DNA of 64,000 nucleotides from an uncultured Verrucomicrobiales bacterium. GTDB taxonomy: Bacteria; Verrucomicrobiota; Verrucomicrobiia; Verrucomicrobiales; Akkermansiaceae. A program made the position numbers and the translations under genes. Every line of letters begins with the position of its first letter. Position 1 is the first letter of the stretch. The notes beneath the pieces are model-generated. The model saw only the letters and a program-made list of their open reading frames with translations. It was not told the DNA's origin and made no database searches. The DNA is taken from positions 1 through 64,000 of the forward strand of contig CASICJ010000028.1 in NCBI GenBank assembly GCA_949373085.1, written 5' to 3'. This document shows, in pieces, positions 20,253 through 29,261 of the stretch.

Positions 20253-21941
20253 ATGTTTCATTCCCTCAAACACTTTTTCTTCTGGCTCTCTGGTGCAGGT
20301 TCAGAAACCCTTGAACGATGCCCAAATTGGGAACAGCGTAAATACGTCGCATTCGGAGCCACTGTCCTTGTTCCCTGTGCCTTTGCCTTTATCGCCTGTG
20401 CATATGCCCTTTCGACTATCACTGATAAGGCAGCCGTCATTTTTCCAGTGGCTTTTGTCTGGGCTTTTATCATCTTAACCATCGACCGAGCTCTCGTCTC
20501 TGGATACCGAGCCTTCCTCTCCTGGCCACGCAAGCTATCGCAATTTGCTCTTCGTCTCGTGGTGGCTATTCTCATGGGCCTCACCATCGCCCACCCGCTC
20601 GTCCTCCTTCTCTTCAGCGACACCGTAAGCTCGGTCATCGAAGAAGATCGTGCGACGGAGATCGAGCAGGTACGAACCCAGTTCGGAGAGACCAAGTCTA
20701 GAGTGCGGGGCGAAATTGGAAAACTGGATCAGTCGATTGCCACCCAACGCGAAAAGTGGACCGAAAGTTTTCAAGCTCGCTTCATCATTCAAGAACCCAG
20801 CTCCAAGAGCGACGCCATCCCCGGCCTGACTCCCGAGCAACAAAAGGAACTCGATGATGCTATCGACGAGTCAACCTCCCCATTCACTAATCGACTCGCA
20901 ATCGTTCAAGAACAATACGACGGCCTTTCGCCTCAATATTCAAAATTACAAACCGAGCTCTCGTTTTGGCAGACGGAATATGAGCGCGAGCTCAATGGCC
21001 AACGCTCGGGCTTAGTAGGCGAGGGGCCTCGAGCCAGATCAATCAAGGCCGACCAGCTTGAACCACGCCGGACCGACTCGCAAAGGCTCGCCCGTCAGCT
21101 CGAACATCTCAGCGGCGAGAAGTCCATGCTCGAAACTCAGGCCCGCACCGCCGAAGCGAGCGCCATTGAGGCCTTTGAAACTCGCCTCGCAGAGATCGAA
21201 GCTGCCGACCGGGCCGAAGAGAAACGCGTTATGGCGCTCAAAAGGCAGGTTGAAGAAGATCAGGCGAGCGCATTTGTGACCCAGCAAAATGCTCTGCGAG
21301 TGACCATCAAAGAGCAAATTGATTCACTTCTCGCCGAACAACAACTCGCAAAGGATGAATTAGCCGCCGTCGGCGTTGAAGAACGAAACCGACTCAAGTC
21401 AATTCGAGAGGAGCCCCGACGCGATATCCTCACCCAAACCCTAGCCCTTCACAACTTGTTCGAGGAGGGGGCAGAAGGAGGACGATTTGCATTTTACACT
21501 TACATCATCCTCACCGCGCTCTTTATGTTGGTCGACACGATACCGCTGGTGGTCAAATTCTTCACCAAGGCAGGACCTTATGACACCTTGGTCGATCGTG
21601 ACGAAATCTCCTTCGACTCGGAGCATAGCGCTTTTAAGTCGGGCAACGACCGCTACATGGACAATCTCTCCGAGGGTAACCTTATTTCAGTGACTCGTAA
21701 CAAGGGACTCGAGAACGCCCTAGTGGATGGCATAGAACACTCACGCGCTGGCCGCGAATTCCTCGCTTCTCTCATCGCGATGGAAAAATCATTCGCCGAA
21801 GAAATGCGTATTGAACAAGAAACCCTTGCTCACTCAAATCCCGAGAAGCGGGCTATGCTCGAGAAAATGAAAGCCAGCTTTTACGAAGACCTCCACCGCC
21901 GGATGGAAGCCTTCTTCAAAAACGGGGCCACCCAGAGTTGA
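20253..21941 (+). CDS. DUF4407 domain membrane protein with long coiled coil
   Basis: ATG 20253 is a more plausible start than the listed GTG at 20202. MFHSLKHFFFWLSGAGSETLERCPNWEQRKYVAFGATVL... with multiple TM helices, coiled coil and a C-terminal TM segment; resembles DUF4407. Confidence 0.8.
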   Translation: MFHSLKHFFFWLSGAGSETLERCPNWEQRKYVAFGATVLVPCAFAFIACAYALSTITDKAAVIFPVAFVWAFIILTIDRALVSGYRAFLSWPRKLSQFALRLVVAILMGLTIAHPLVLLLFSDTVSSVIEEDRATEIEQVRTQFGETKSRVRGEIGKLDQSIATQREKWTESFQARFIIQEPSSKSDAIPGLTPEQQKELDDAIDESTSPFTNRLAIVQEQYDGLSPQYSKLQTELSFWQTEYERELNGQRSGLVGEGPRARSIKADQLEPRRTDSQRLARQLEHLSGEKSMLETQARTAEASAIEAFETRLAEIEAADRAEEKRVMALKRQVEEDQASAFVTQQNALRVTIKEQIDSLLAEQQLAKDELAAVGVEERNRLKSIREEPRRDILTQTLALHNLFEEGAEGGRFAFYTYIILTALFMLVDTIPLVVKFFTKAGPYDTLVDRDEISFDSEHSAFKSGNDRYMDNLSEGNLISVTRNKGLENALVDGIEHSRAGREFLASLIAMEKSFAEEMRIEQETLAHSNPEKRAMLEKMKASFYEDLHRRMEAFFKNGATQS

Positions 21942-21965
21942 ACTCTCATTCTTTAAAGGAGTCGC

Positions 21966-24482
21966 CTACTTCCTTTTATCATTAGCGGTAATCTTGCCAT
22001 CCTTATTGGTGTCGACGTTGGGGAATTGCCCACGGAAGATGTTGAGATGCTCTTCGCGGGACAGCTTTCCATCTTTGTTTTTGTCGGAACCTTTGAGGGC
22101 CTTGGGGTGGGAGAATTCTTTTGCGTCGAGAAAGCCGTCTCCGTTTTTATCCTTGGGGTCGAACTGCTTGGCGCGGTAGTCGAGGAATTCCTTTGGAGTG
22201 ATGACTTGGTCACGATTGAGGTCCATCCCTCGGACCATTCCGACGGGGAGGATGGTGATCTTTGCGGGCTTGGGTTTCTTTGATTTGGATTTCGCTTCAA
22301 CCAAATGCTCGGGGGCGTTTCCAAAGTTACCGAGGAATAATGCAAGCGATTGGTCGTAATCGACGTCGGGGACAATCCAGAGGTTTCGGAAGGAAACGCC
22401 GGTGCCTTTGTGGTCTTGGATCTTGAGAGGAAGCGGGCCGTGTTTTTTGTAGGGCTTGCCGACTTCGCCATAGGCCCAGGCATCTTGGTGGATGAGGATA
22501 CCATTGTGATACATGGTGACGCGGAGGGGTTCCAAAAGGGAGCCGTCGTCGTGGAAATCAGGGGCCTTGTAGAGGATGTCGTAGGACTGCCATTCGCCAG
22601 GCTTGCGGCAGGCGTTGGCGCGGGGTGGTTGTTGGCCGTAAATCGAGCCGCAGTGGCCGTCGGCGAAGGTTGGGTTTTGGTAGCTGTTGACGACCTGGAC
22701 TTCGTAGGCGGACATCAAAAACACGCCGGAGTTGCCGTAGAGTTGGCCGGTCCAGTTTGGATCATCGGAGGGATCGAAGCGGAATTCGAGGTGGATGCGG
22801 GCGGAGCCGTAGGACTCCTTGGTGGCGTTGCTGCCCTTGCCGCGTGGCATGACTCCTTGAGCGTCGAATTTCCAGTCTGGACTGTTCCACTGGGAGGCAT
22901 CGAGCACCGTGGCCTCGGCGGGGACGGGAACGACGCAGTCTTTTTCTGGAAGGGGTGCCACGACGGGGGGATGCGATCGCGTTTTGTCATTCCGAACCCA
23001 ACCTGACCCCACAAGCTTAATGGCGTGGGGCTTTTTCTGGCGCGCTTGTTTGGCGGGAAGAAGTTTGTTGGCGGTGTAGTAGATGGTGTCGAAGTCGAGG
23101 GGCCGGGCCTTGGCGTTCTTTTGCTCGAGGAATTTGATGGCGTAGACTTTTCCGGCGGTGAGCGGGACATCGAAGGTGACGGTCTTACGATCTTTGGAGA
23201 GCTTAAGATTGGACACTTTCAGCTCCTTTTCATCGACCCTGGGCGAGCCGTAGGTGCTGTAATAATGGTAGTGATAGTTAGTGACCGCGGGGGTGATTTC
23301 CTCGCCGATCGGCTGGGAGAATTCGACCTGAAAACCTGTCTTGGTAAGACTGGCTGACTTGATGGCGAAGGGCTCGGTTTTGCCGTCCCACTCGACATAC
23401 TGCAAGGCGGTGCGTTTACCCCCGAGGCTGAACCATCCGCGCCCGACTTGTGCCGACCAGAGGCGGCCCTTGGAGTCGAAGGACATTTTCACGGGGCCGG
23501 ATTTCAGTCCGCGAAGGAAGTCAATACACCATCCTTGATAGTCCCCGGCGACTTTTTCGAGTCCGCAGCGGAAGTAGTTCGACTGCCATTGATCTCCAAC
23601 GAAGATTTGATTTTTGAATGGGCCGAACTTTCCGCCCGTGGTGTCCCAGATCGGGCTGCCGGGTGAATTTGCGATGACCTCCCGGGGAAACCAAATCGAG
23701 GGGGGCGTGCGAAGTTTGGCGAAGTCAGCAGCTTTGAGAGATTGGACTTTTTCCTTGGTGAAGTCGGGTCGGGCGGGAAGAGAAGCGGGGTGGCCGTAGA
23801 AGTTTCCTTCACGAACGTGATAGAGGCAGCAGTCGGCGACCCAGTCTCCTTGGTTATCGGTGATGAAGAGTTCATCTTGCGGGCTCATGCCAATGCCACA
23901 GGGCGAGCGAAATCCAGAAGCCAACGGTTGAAAGTGCCCAGTGCGATCCGAGCGATAGATCCATCCTCGCCACGGGGCATTATAGGACATATTGCCGCCG
24001 CCCTTTCCTTTGGGTTTGCCATCGGGGACGGTGAAATCTCCGCGGGCCCCGAGATTGAGCGAGGCGTATTTCCGACCGAGAGAATCGACAACCGGGCCGT
24101 AGTGATATTCATGGTATTCGCCGGAGATGCCAAAGGCGTCGGTAACGCATTCGTAGCGATCACAGATGCCGTCTTTGTTGTCATCGACCAACTTGGTGAG
24201 TTCGGGTTTCTGTGCGACGTAATAGGCGCCCTCTTTGACATCGTAATAGATTCCATTGGGCTCCATGAGATTTTCGGCAAAGCGGGTCCAGGTTTTGTCT
24301 TTGTATTCCCAGACCTCGCCTTCCCAGGTGACAACGGCGAGGGTGTCATCCGGCTTGTGACAAAGTCCAAGAATAGTCACGGCGCCTTTGGGGAGGGGAA
24401 CGGTTTCGATACGATAGCCGGCTGGGATTTGGGCCAATCCAAAGCAGGTGAGTGAGAGGAGAATGAGAGTAATGTATTTCAT
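21966..24482 (-). CDS. Secreted PVC-type beta-propeller plus DUF1080 (3-keto-disaccharide hydrolase-like) plus EF-hand protein
   Basis: Signal peptide; propeller region FRSPCGIGMSPQDELFITDNQGDWV; DUF1080-like VLDASQWNSPDWKFDAQGVMPRG...NSGVFLMSAYEVQVVNSYQNP...FRNLWIVPD; several DxNxDG EF-hand motifs at the C-terminus. Confidence 0.87.
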   Translation of the reverse strand: MKYITLILLSLTCFGLAQIPAGYRIETVPLPKGAVTILGLCHKPDDTLAVVTWEGEVWEYKDKTWTRFAENLMEPNGIYYDVKEGAYYVAQKPELTKLVDDNKDGICDRYECVTDAFGISGEYHEYHYGPVVDSLGRKYASLNLGARGDFTVPDGKPKGKGGGNMSYNAPWRGWIYRSDRTGHFQPLASGFRSPCGIGMSPQDELFITDNQGDWVADCCLYHVREGNFYGHPASLPARPDFTKEKVQSLKAADFAKLRTPPSIWFPREVIANSPGSPIWDTTGGKFGPFKNQIFVGDQWQSNYFRCGLEKVAGDYQGWCIDFLRGLKSGPVKMSFDSKGRLWSAQVGRGWFSLGGKRTALQYVEWDGKTEPFAIKSASLTKTGFQVEFSQPIGEEITPAVTNYHYHYYSTYGSPRVDEKELKVSNLKLSKDRKTVTFDVPLTAGKVYAIKFLEQKNAKARPLDFDTIYYTANKLLPAKQARQKKPHAIKLVGSGWVRNDKTRSHPPVVAPLPEKDCVVPVPAEATVLDASQWNSPDWKFDAQGVMPRGKGSNATKESYGSARIHLEFRFDPSDDPNWTGQLYGNSGVFLMSAYEVQVVNSYQNPTFADGHCGSIYGQQPPRANACRKPGEWQSYDILYKAPDFHDDGSLLEPLRVTMYHNGILIHQDAWAYGEVGKPYKKHGPLPLKIQDHKGTGVSFRNLWIVPDVDYDQSLALFLGNFGNAPEHLVEAKSKSKKPKPAKITILPVGMVRGMDLNRDQVITPKEFLDYRAKQFDPKDKNGDGFLDAKEFSHPKALKGSDKNKDGKLSREEHLNIFRGQFPNVDTNKDGKITANDKRK

Positions 24483-24488
24483 GCGATA

Positions 24489-25613
24489 CTAGTGGATCGA
24501 GATGTTGAAGGATTGGGCTCCTTTGGGAGAAATGGTGACGGTCTTTTCGCCGTCTTGTGTTTTGAAGGAGATGAGCGTGGATTCGCCCTTGATTTGATAG
24601 CTGAGAAACCGGAGCGAATCCGACTTAAGCGGGCTGGATTTGAACTGGTCAATCGGAGTGCCTGTGACTTCCGAAGGCTTGGCACTTCGGTCGGGCAGGG
24701 AGGGCGTCTGATTGATCTCGGCAGAATGCCAGGCCTTGATGATTTGGCCGTCCACCGGATTGAGCGCGACGATCACCCGGTTGGATAAGAGGCACATGAG
24801 AGTGCGCGGAGGAAGGTCTTTGATCCACTTGCGCACGACGAGTGCTTCTCCTCGTCTTGCTTTGATGAACTTGGGAATATTTCCTTCGAGACTGCGACCC
24901 GTCAGCGCAAAGCTCTTGCCGCCGACCTGCTGAAGCACCGCTCGGAACCGGTAACTATGGCTCTTTTTCTCCTCATGAAAGATTTCCAAATCATGGACTC
25001 CGGGCTGTAAGGTGACCGTCTTGTTGAAGTGGGTTTTTTTGTCGGTGTTCGCATCCGAGTAATGAATCTCTTCTCCATTCAAGAAAATGGAAGTCCGTCC
25101 AATTGGCCCGATTGAAAAGCGGTATTCACCGGCGGTCTTGATATAGAGCTTGGAATTTCCACGCAGAACGCCAACACCATTCCGCTTGAAGTAATAATGA
25201 TTCTCGGGAAGCGGTGTTTGTGAAAGTGATTCCACCGATGCAAAGTCTTTTGGGGCGAAGCGCTTGTCCTTAAAATACTCAACGGGATAAACCGAGCGCA
25301 CCGTCTCGCGCATTCCTTCTTGTTCGGAGAGAATGAAATCGCGTAGAGCAAGTCGGTCGGCTTCAGGAAAAACCTCCTCGTAGGCGATCATCGCCGAGCC
25401 GGGCACGCCTTTATTGATAACCTCGAGAATGGCCGCGGGCGAGGAACCGTGACGCCAGTATTGATCTCTTAAAGACGGCCCCTGTCCGCCATCCAAGGTC
25501 GGCCCGTGGCAGTTGAAACAGAGCTGGGAATAGAGAGTCTTGCCGCGTTCCAGATCCGCGCCGAGGGCACTCGAGGTGACAAGAGCGCATAGAAATGAGA
25601 GGAGTAATTTCAT
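24489..25613 (-). CDS. Secreted c-type cytochrome-domain protein with a PA14-like region
   Basis: Signal peptide from ATG at 25613; haem motif CFNCH with GPTLDGGQGPSL; GEYRFSIGPIGRTSIFLNGEEIHY resembles PA14. Confidence 0.82.
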   Translation of the reverse strand: MKLLLSFLCALVTSSALGADLERGKTLYSQLCFNCHGPTLDGGQGPSLRDQYWRHGSSPAAILEVINKGVPGSAMIAYEEVFPEADRLALRDFILSEQEGMRETVRSVYPVEYFKDKRFAPKDFASVESLSQTPLPENHYYFKRNGVGVLRGNSKLYIKTAGEYRFSIGPIGRTSIFLNGEEIHYSDANTDKKTHFNKTVTLQPGVHDLEIFHEEKKSHSYRFRAVLQQVGGKSFALTGRSLEGNIPKFIKARRGEALVVRKWIKDLPPRTLMCLLSNRVIVALNPVDGQIIKAWHSAEINQTPSLPDRSAKPSEVTGTPIDQFKSSPLKSDSLRFLSYQIKGESTLISFKTQDGEKTVTISPKGAQSFNISIH

Positions 25614-25635
25614 GATTGGTGATGAGTGACGTGCA

Positions 25636-27015
25636 TTATTTCTTGTTCTTTGGAGCACGGGCCCAGCCATGGCCTTTGGGAATGATTGGTTGGTCAGTTG
25701 TGATCTTTGGAATCTTGGCGAGTGGCGCCAGGGTTTGTCTCCAGGCCGCATGTTTGGAGGCCATTTGAGCGACAATTTCGGGGTGTTTCTTCGCAAGATT
25801 GGTCTCTTCCATGGGATCCTTTTTCAGATCAAAAAGTTGCCACGTGTCCTTGTTGTATTTTTTGTAGAGACGCCAGTTCTTCCATCGGGCGGCAATGAGA
25901 TGCCTCCGCTCCGCATCTCCCGGTTCGTTGTTGAGCCAGAAGAGATACTCATGCGCCTCGTCGGTGTTTTCCCCCTTCAGGTAAGGGATCAGATTCACTC
26001 CGTCACAATGCTTGGGAATCGACTTGCTCGTCAGTGCGGCGATCGTGGAATAGAAGTCGAAATTGGCAATCATGCCATCGTGTTGAGTTCCTGCGGGGAG
26101 AGTCCCGGGCATGGAGAAGATCGTGGGCACGCGGACCCAGCCTTCTTTCTGCGTGCCCTTTCCTTTGCCCCCGGTGTAGGGCGCCGATGATGCGCCTTCG
26201 CCACCGTTGCCACCATTGTCACTGGAGAAAATGATCAGCGTGTTTTTGCGCAGACCCTGTTTCTCCAGTGTTTGGATGAGTTTGCCGACCTGGTCATCGA
26301 CCGAGACGATGGCGCCGGCCAGTTTGCGTCGCTCACCCTTGGCGGTGGTTCGTTTCATCAAGCTTTCGGGGGCTTCGGTGCTGGGTGAGTGGACTGCTGC
26401 CGGGGACCAGTAGAGAAAGAAGGGGGACTTCTGATGTCGCTCGATGAAATTGACCATCGAGTTGCCATCGTAATCAGTCAGCCAAACCGTCTCGCCAGCT
26501 TCATTGAGACAGAAGTATTTCGAGGTGCGTAGTTTGCGAATTTTTGCAGATTGCCCGGCGAGTTCTTTCTTGGTGTAGGTTTTTTTTGGCGGATCTTTGG
26601 CAACTTCAGCGAATCCCACTTGCAATGGCCCTTGTTTTTTTGAGCCGAGATCCCATTTACCAATGTGCCCGGTTACGTAGCCATTTCCGCTGAGAAATTT
26701 AGCCAGGGTGGGGCGACCCTCCGGGATCGGAAGTCCGCGAGACATCCCGTATTTTCCAAATCGCTGGGCGTATTGCCCCATGATCAGACTGCACCGACTC
26801 GGGCAACAGGGAGGGTTGGTGATGTAGGAAGCCGTGAAGCGGACTCCTTCCTTTGCAAGCCGATCAATGTTCGGAGTGGGGATGTCCTTGCAGCCGTAGC
26901 ATCCGATGTCGCCGTAGCCGAGGTCGTCGATGTAGATGAGGACAACGTTTGGCTTGGTGGCAAACAGGCTAGTGGTTGATGTCGCAATTAAGATAAATAA
27001 TAGGAAGAATTTCAT
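25636..27015 (-). CDS. Secreted sulfatase
   Basis: Signal peptide; KPNVVLIYIDDLGYGDIGCYG; CCPSR motif; GHIGKWDLG; IIFSSDNGGNGG. Confidence 0.92.
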   Translation of the reverse strand: MKFFLLFILIATSTTSLFATKPNVVLIYIDDLGYGDIGCYGCKDIPTPNIDRLAKEGVRFTASYITNPPCCPSRCSLIMGQYAQRFGKYGMSRGLPIPEGRPTLAKFLSGNGYVTGHIGKWDLGSKKQGPLQVGFAEVAKDPPKKTYTKKELAGQSAKIRKLRTSKYFCLNEAGETVWLTDYDGNSMVNFIERHQKSPFFLYWSPAAVHSPSTEAPESLMKRTTAKGERRKLAGAIVSVDDQVGKLIQTLEKQGLRKNTLIIFSSDNGGNGGEGASSAPYTGGKGKGTQKEGWVRVPTIFSMPGTLPAGTQHDGMIANFDFYSTIAALTSKSIPKHCDGVNLIPYLKGENTDEAHEYLFWLNNEPGDAERRHLIAARWKNWRLYKKYNKDTWQLFDLKKDPMEETNLAKKHPEIVAQMASKHAAWRQTLAPLAKIPKITTDQPIIPKGHGWARAPKNKK

Positions 27016-27034
27016 GTTGAGGGTCCGGAGGGCT

Positions 27035-28372
27035 TTACTTTCTAGGGTCTGTTTTTAAGTCACGTGAGTGCAGGAAATCTTGGTATCCAGCCAGCAGTGA
27101 TTGCGCTTTTTTGGGATGCGATTTCAAGAGATTCGTCTTTTCCGAGAGGTCCTTACTTAAGTCGTAGAGAGCGGTGGCCTTTGCGTTCTTTCCATTTCCA
27201 CGATAACCGTCGGCAATGAGTTTCCACGAACCGATGCGATAGCTCCCGAGGACGACCATCGGTGGGCGTGAGTGCCGGGCCGAGGGATTTGAAAGAACAG
27301 GAAGGAAGCTGTGACTATCGCGTGCGCTCTTCGGGTAGCGCTTCGCATAGTCGACTTTAAGAAGGTCGGCGAAGGTCGCGAAAAAATCGGTGTGGTTGAC
27401 GAGAGCAGAAGTGGTGGTGTTCTCCGGCACTCTTCCAGGCCACTTCACGATGAGCGGTGTGCGGTGTCCGCCTTCCAGGGGCATGGCCTTGTAGCCCGAA
27501 AGCACCCCATTGGCGAGGTGGTTCGGGCAGGTTGACATGTTCTTTTTGGAGGCACCGTTGTCACTGGCGAAGATGACCATCGTCTTTTTATCGAGCCCTG
27601 TGTTCTTGAGAGTTTTCAAAACTTCGCCCACCCAGTGATCCATTTGCACGAGGTAGTCGCCGTAGGGACCTACGCCACTTTTCCCGACGAGGTTTTTTTC
27701 GGGGAGGTGTGGGTTGTGAGGCTCATGCAAAGCGTAATAGAGGAACAAAGGTTTCCGGCCATCAGACTTCGCGTGTTCCTTGATCATCTTGACGACATCT
27801 TCGCAGTAAGTCCGGTTTTGCGTCCTGATGTCTATTGCTTGGCCGACCTGGTTACGGCCGCGGATTGGGAATTCACTGAGACCAGCGTAGTCTCCATGAA
27901 AGTATTCGAACCCGTGATCCATTGGCCCGCCTCGTAGGGTTGACTTGTCGTTGATCGTCTTTTTCGAGGTTCCTGCCGGCAGGTTGAATCCAAGATGCCA
28001 TTTACCAACCATGCGGGTGTGATAGCCCTGATCTTTCAGAAGTTGGGCGATGGTTGATTCCCCTTCATCGATGACCGCGCGTGAACTGGCCAAGGTGTTT
28101 TTGACGCCAGTTCGGGCTGGACTGGTTCCAGTCAGAAATCCGTAACGCGACCCGGTGCAGGTGGCGTGAGGAGCGTGGGCATCGGTAAACCGTAGCCCTT
28201 CTTTGGCCAGTTGGTCGATGTTGGGGGTGGGAATGGAAATGCCCGCATTGTAGACGACGCAATCCCCGTAGCCCATGTCATCGGCGTAGATGAAAATAAT
28301 GTTTGGCCTAGCTGCGAGTAGGCCGGGGGCTGCTGCCGCAATTGAGATGAATAACAATAGGAAGAACTTCAT
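27035..28372 (-). CDS. Secreted sulfatase with non-canonical maturation motif CTGSR
   Basis: Signal peptide from ATG at 28372; RPNIIFIYADDMGYGDCVVYN; CTGSRYGFLTGTSPARTGV; GKWHLGF; MVIFASDNGAS. Confidence 0.9.
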   Translation of the reverse strand: MKFFLLLFISIAAAAPGLLAARPNIIFIYADDMGYGDCVVYNAGISIPTPNIDQLAKEGLRFTDAHAPHATCTGSRYGFLTGTSPARTGVKNTLASSRAVIDEGESTIAQLLKDQGYHTRMVGKWHLGFNLPAGTSKKTINDKSTLRGGPMDHGFEYFHGDYAGLSEFPIRGRNQVGQAIDIRTQNRTYCEDVVKMIKEHAKSDGRKPLFLYYALHEPHNPHLPEKNLVGKSGVGPYGDYLVQMDHWVGEVLKTLKNTGLDKKTMVIFASDNGASKKNMSTCPNHLANGVLSGYKAMPLEGGHRTPLIVKWPGRVPENTTTSALVNHTDFFATFADLLKVDYAKRYPKSARDSHSFLPVLSNPSARHSRPPMVVLGSYRIGSWKLIADGYRGNGKNAKATALYDLSKDLSEKTNLLKSHPKKAQSLLAGYQDFLHSRDLKTDPRK

Positions 28373-28492
28373 GATGAAGGTTTTTGTTTCCAGAGAGCTG
28401 GGACTACGGTTTTCAATTGGTCGGAGAAACACCCCCCCGTTCCCGGATCAAAAAGAGATGGCCTCGAAACGGAGATTAAAATGTGAGTCCTA

Positions 28493-29212
28493 CTATTGCT
28501 TGCGAAGTGGGATATTGAGCGCTCTGAGAACAAGGTTCGAAAGCAAGCGATTACCTTTCTCGTTCAGGTGGACGCCATCCGAGGTGAAAATTCCCTTGGT
28601 GGCATTTTTGGGATTCTCCTTTTTAAGTTGGGTGATAATTTCTTTTCGGAGGTCAAGAAGTTGGGAGCCCGTTTCTTTGGCAACTTTCCGGCTGATGTTT
28701 GAATACTGGTCGAGCCTTTTATCGTCTGGGTTGCTGCCGTCTGACTTCTCACCAATCACCGTTGGAGTACAGAGGATGATCCGGGCCCCAGCCTTCTTGA
28801 TCTTCAAAATCATTTCCTTAAGGCCATTTTCAAAATCCTCTGGCGTCGTCCCTTTTTTGCCTCGGGCAACGACTTTGGGGTGAGTCCAGTGCCAGACGTC
28901 GTTGATCCCGATGTAGATGAAAACAATGGTGGGCTTTTTTTGCAGGACGTCCTTGTCGAGACGCTTTTGGCAGTCGGGGACCTTGTGCCCACCTATGCCG
29001 GCTCCGATCACTTCGATATTTAGATCGGGGTGCGCCTTGGCAATGGCCGCGGAACTCAGGGTGACATAGCCGCTCTTGCGGACTCCGGCGGCGGTGATGG
29101 AGTCGCCGAGGAAGACGATGCGGTCGTTTTTCTTGAGCGGTTCCTGGGCCAAGGCGGTGGCGCTAAAGAAAAGGGCAAGGAACAGGCGGCTGATGATGGT
29201 GAGTGTTTTCAT
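28493..29212 (-). CDS. Secreted SGNH/GDSL-family hydrolase
   Basis: Signal peptide; FLGDSITAAG block I; GINDVW block III; DGVHLNEKGNRLL block V. Confidence 0.9.
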   Translation of the reverse strand: MKTLTIISRLFLALFFSATALAQEPLKKNDRIVFLGDSITAAGVRKSGYVTLSSAAIAKAHPDLNIEVIGAGIGGHKVPDCQKRLDKDVLQKKPTIVFIYIGINDVWHWTHPKVVARGKKGTTPEDFENGLKEMILKIKKAGARIILCTPTVIGEKSDGSNPDDKRLDQYSNISRKVAKETGSQLLDLRKEIITQLKKENPKNATKGIFTSDGVHLNEKGNRLLSNLVLRALNIPLRKQ

Positions 29213-29261
29213 GGAGTGGGCTTGTGAGATTAATACGCAGGTCGTTCGATTGCTTATCTCC

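Noticed and set aside
20030-20254. 74-aa minus-strand ORF whose ATG overlaps the DUF4407 start codon
   Set aside because: Composition is plausible but there is no homology signal and its upstream region lies inside the DUF4407 gene; not enough support.
22350-23006. 218-aa plus-strand ORF
   Set aside because: Shadow ORF antisense to the propeller-DUF1080 gene; Val/Gly-rich composition and no recognisable motif.
23742-24455. 237-aa plus-strand ORF
   Set aside because: Antisense to the same well-supported gene; typical mirror-frame artefact.
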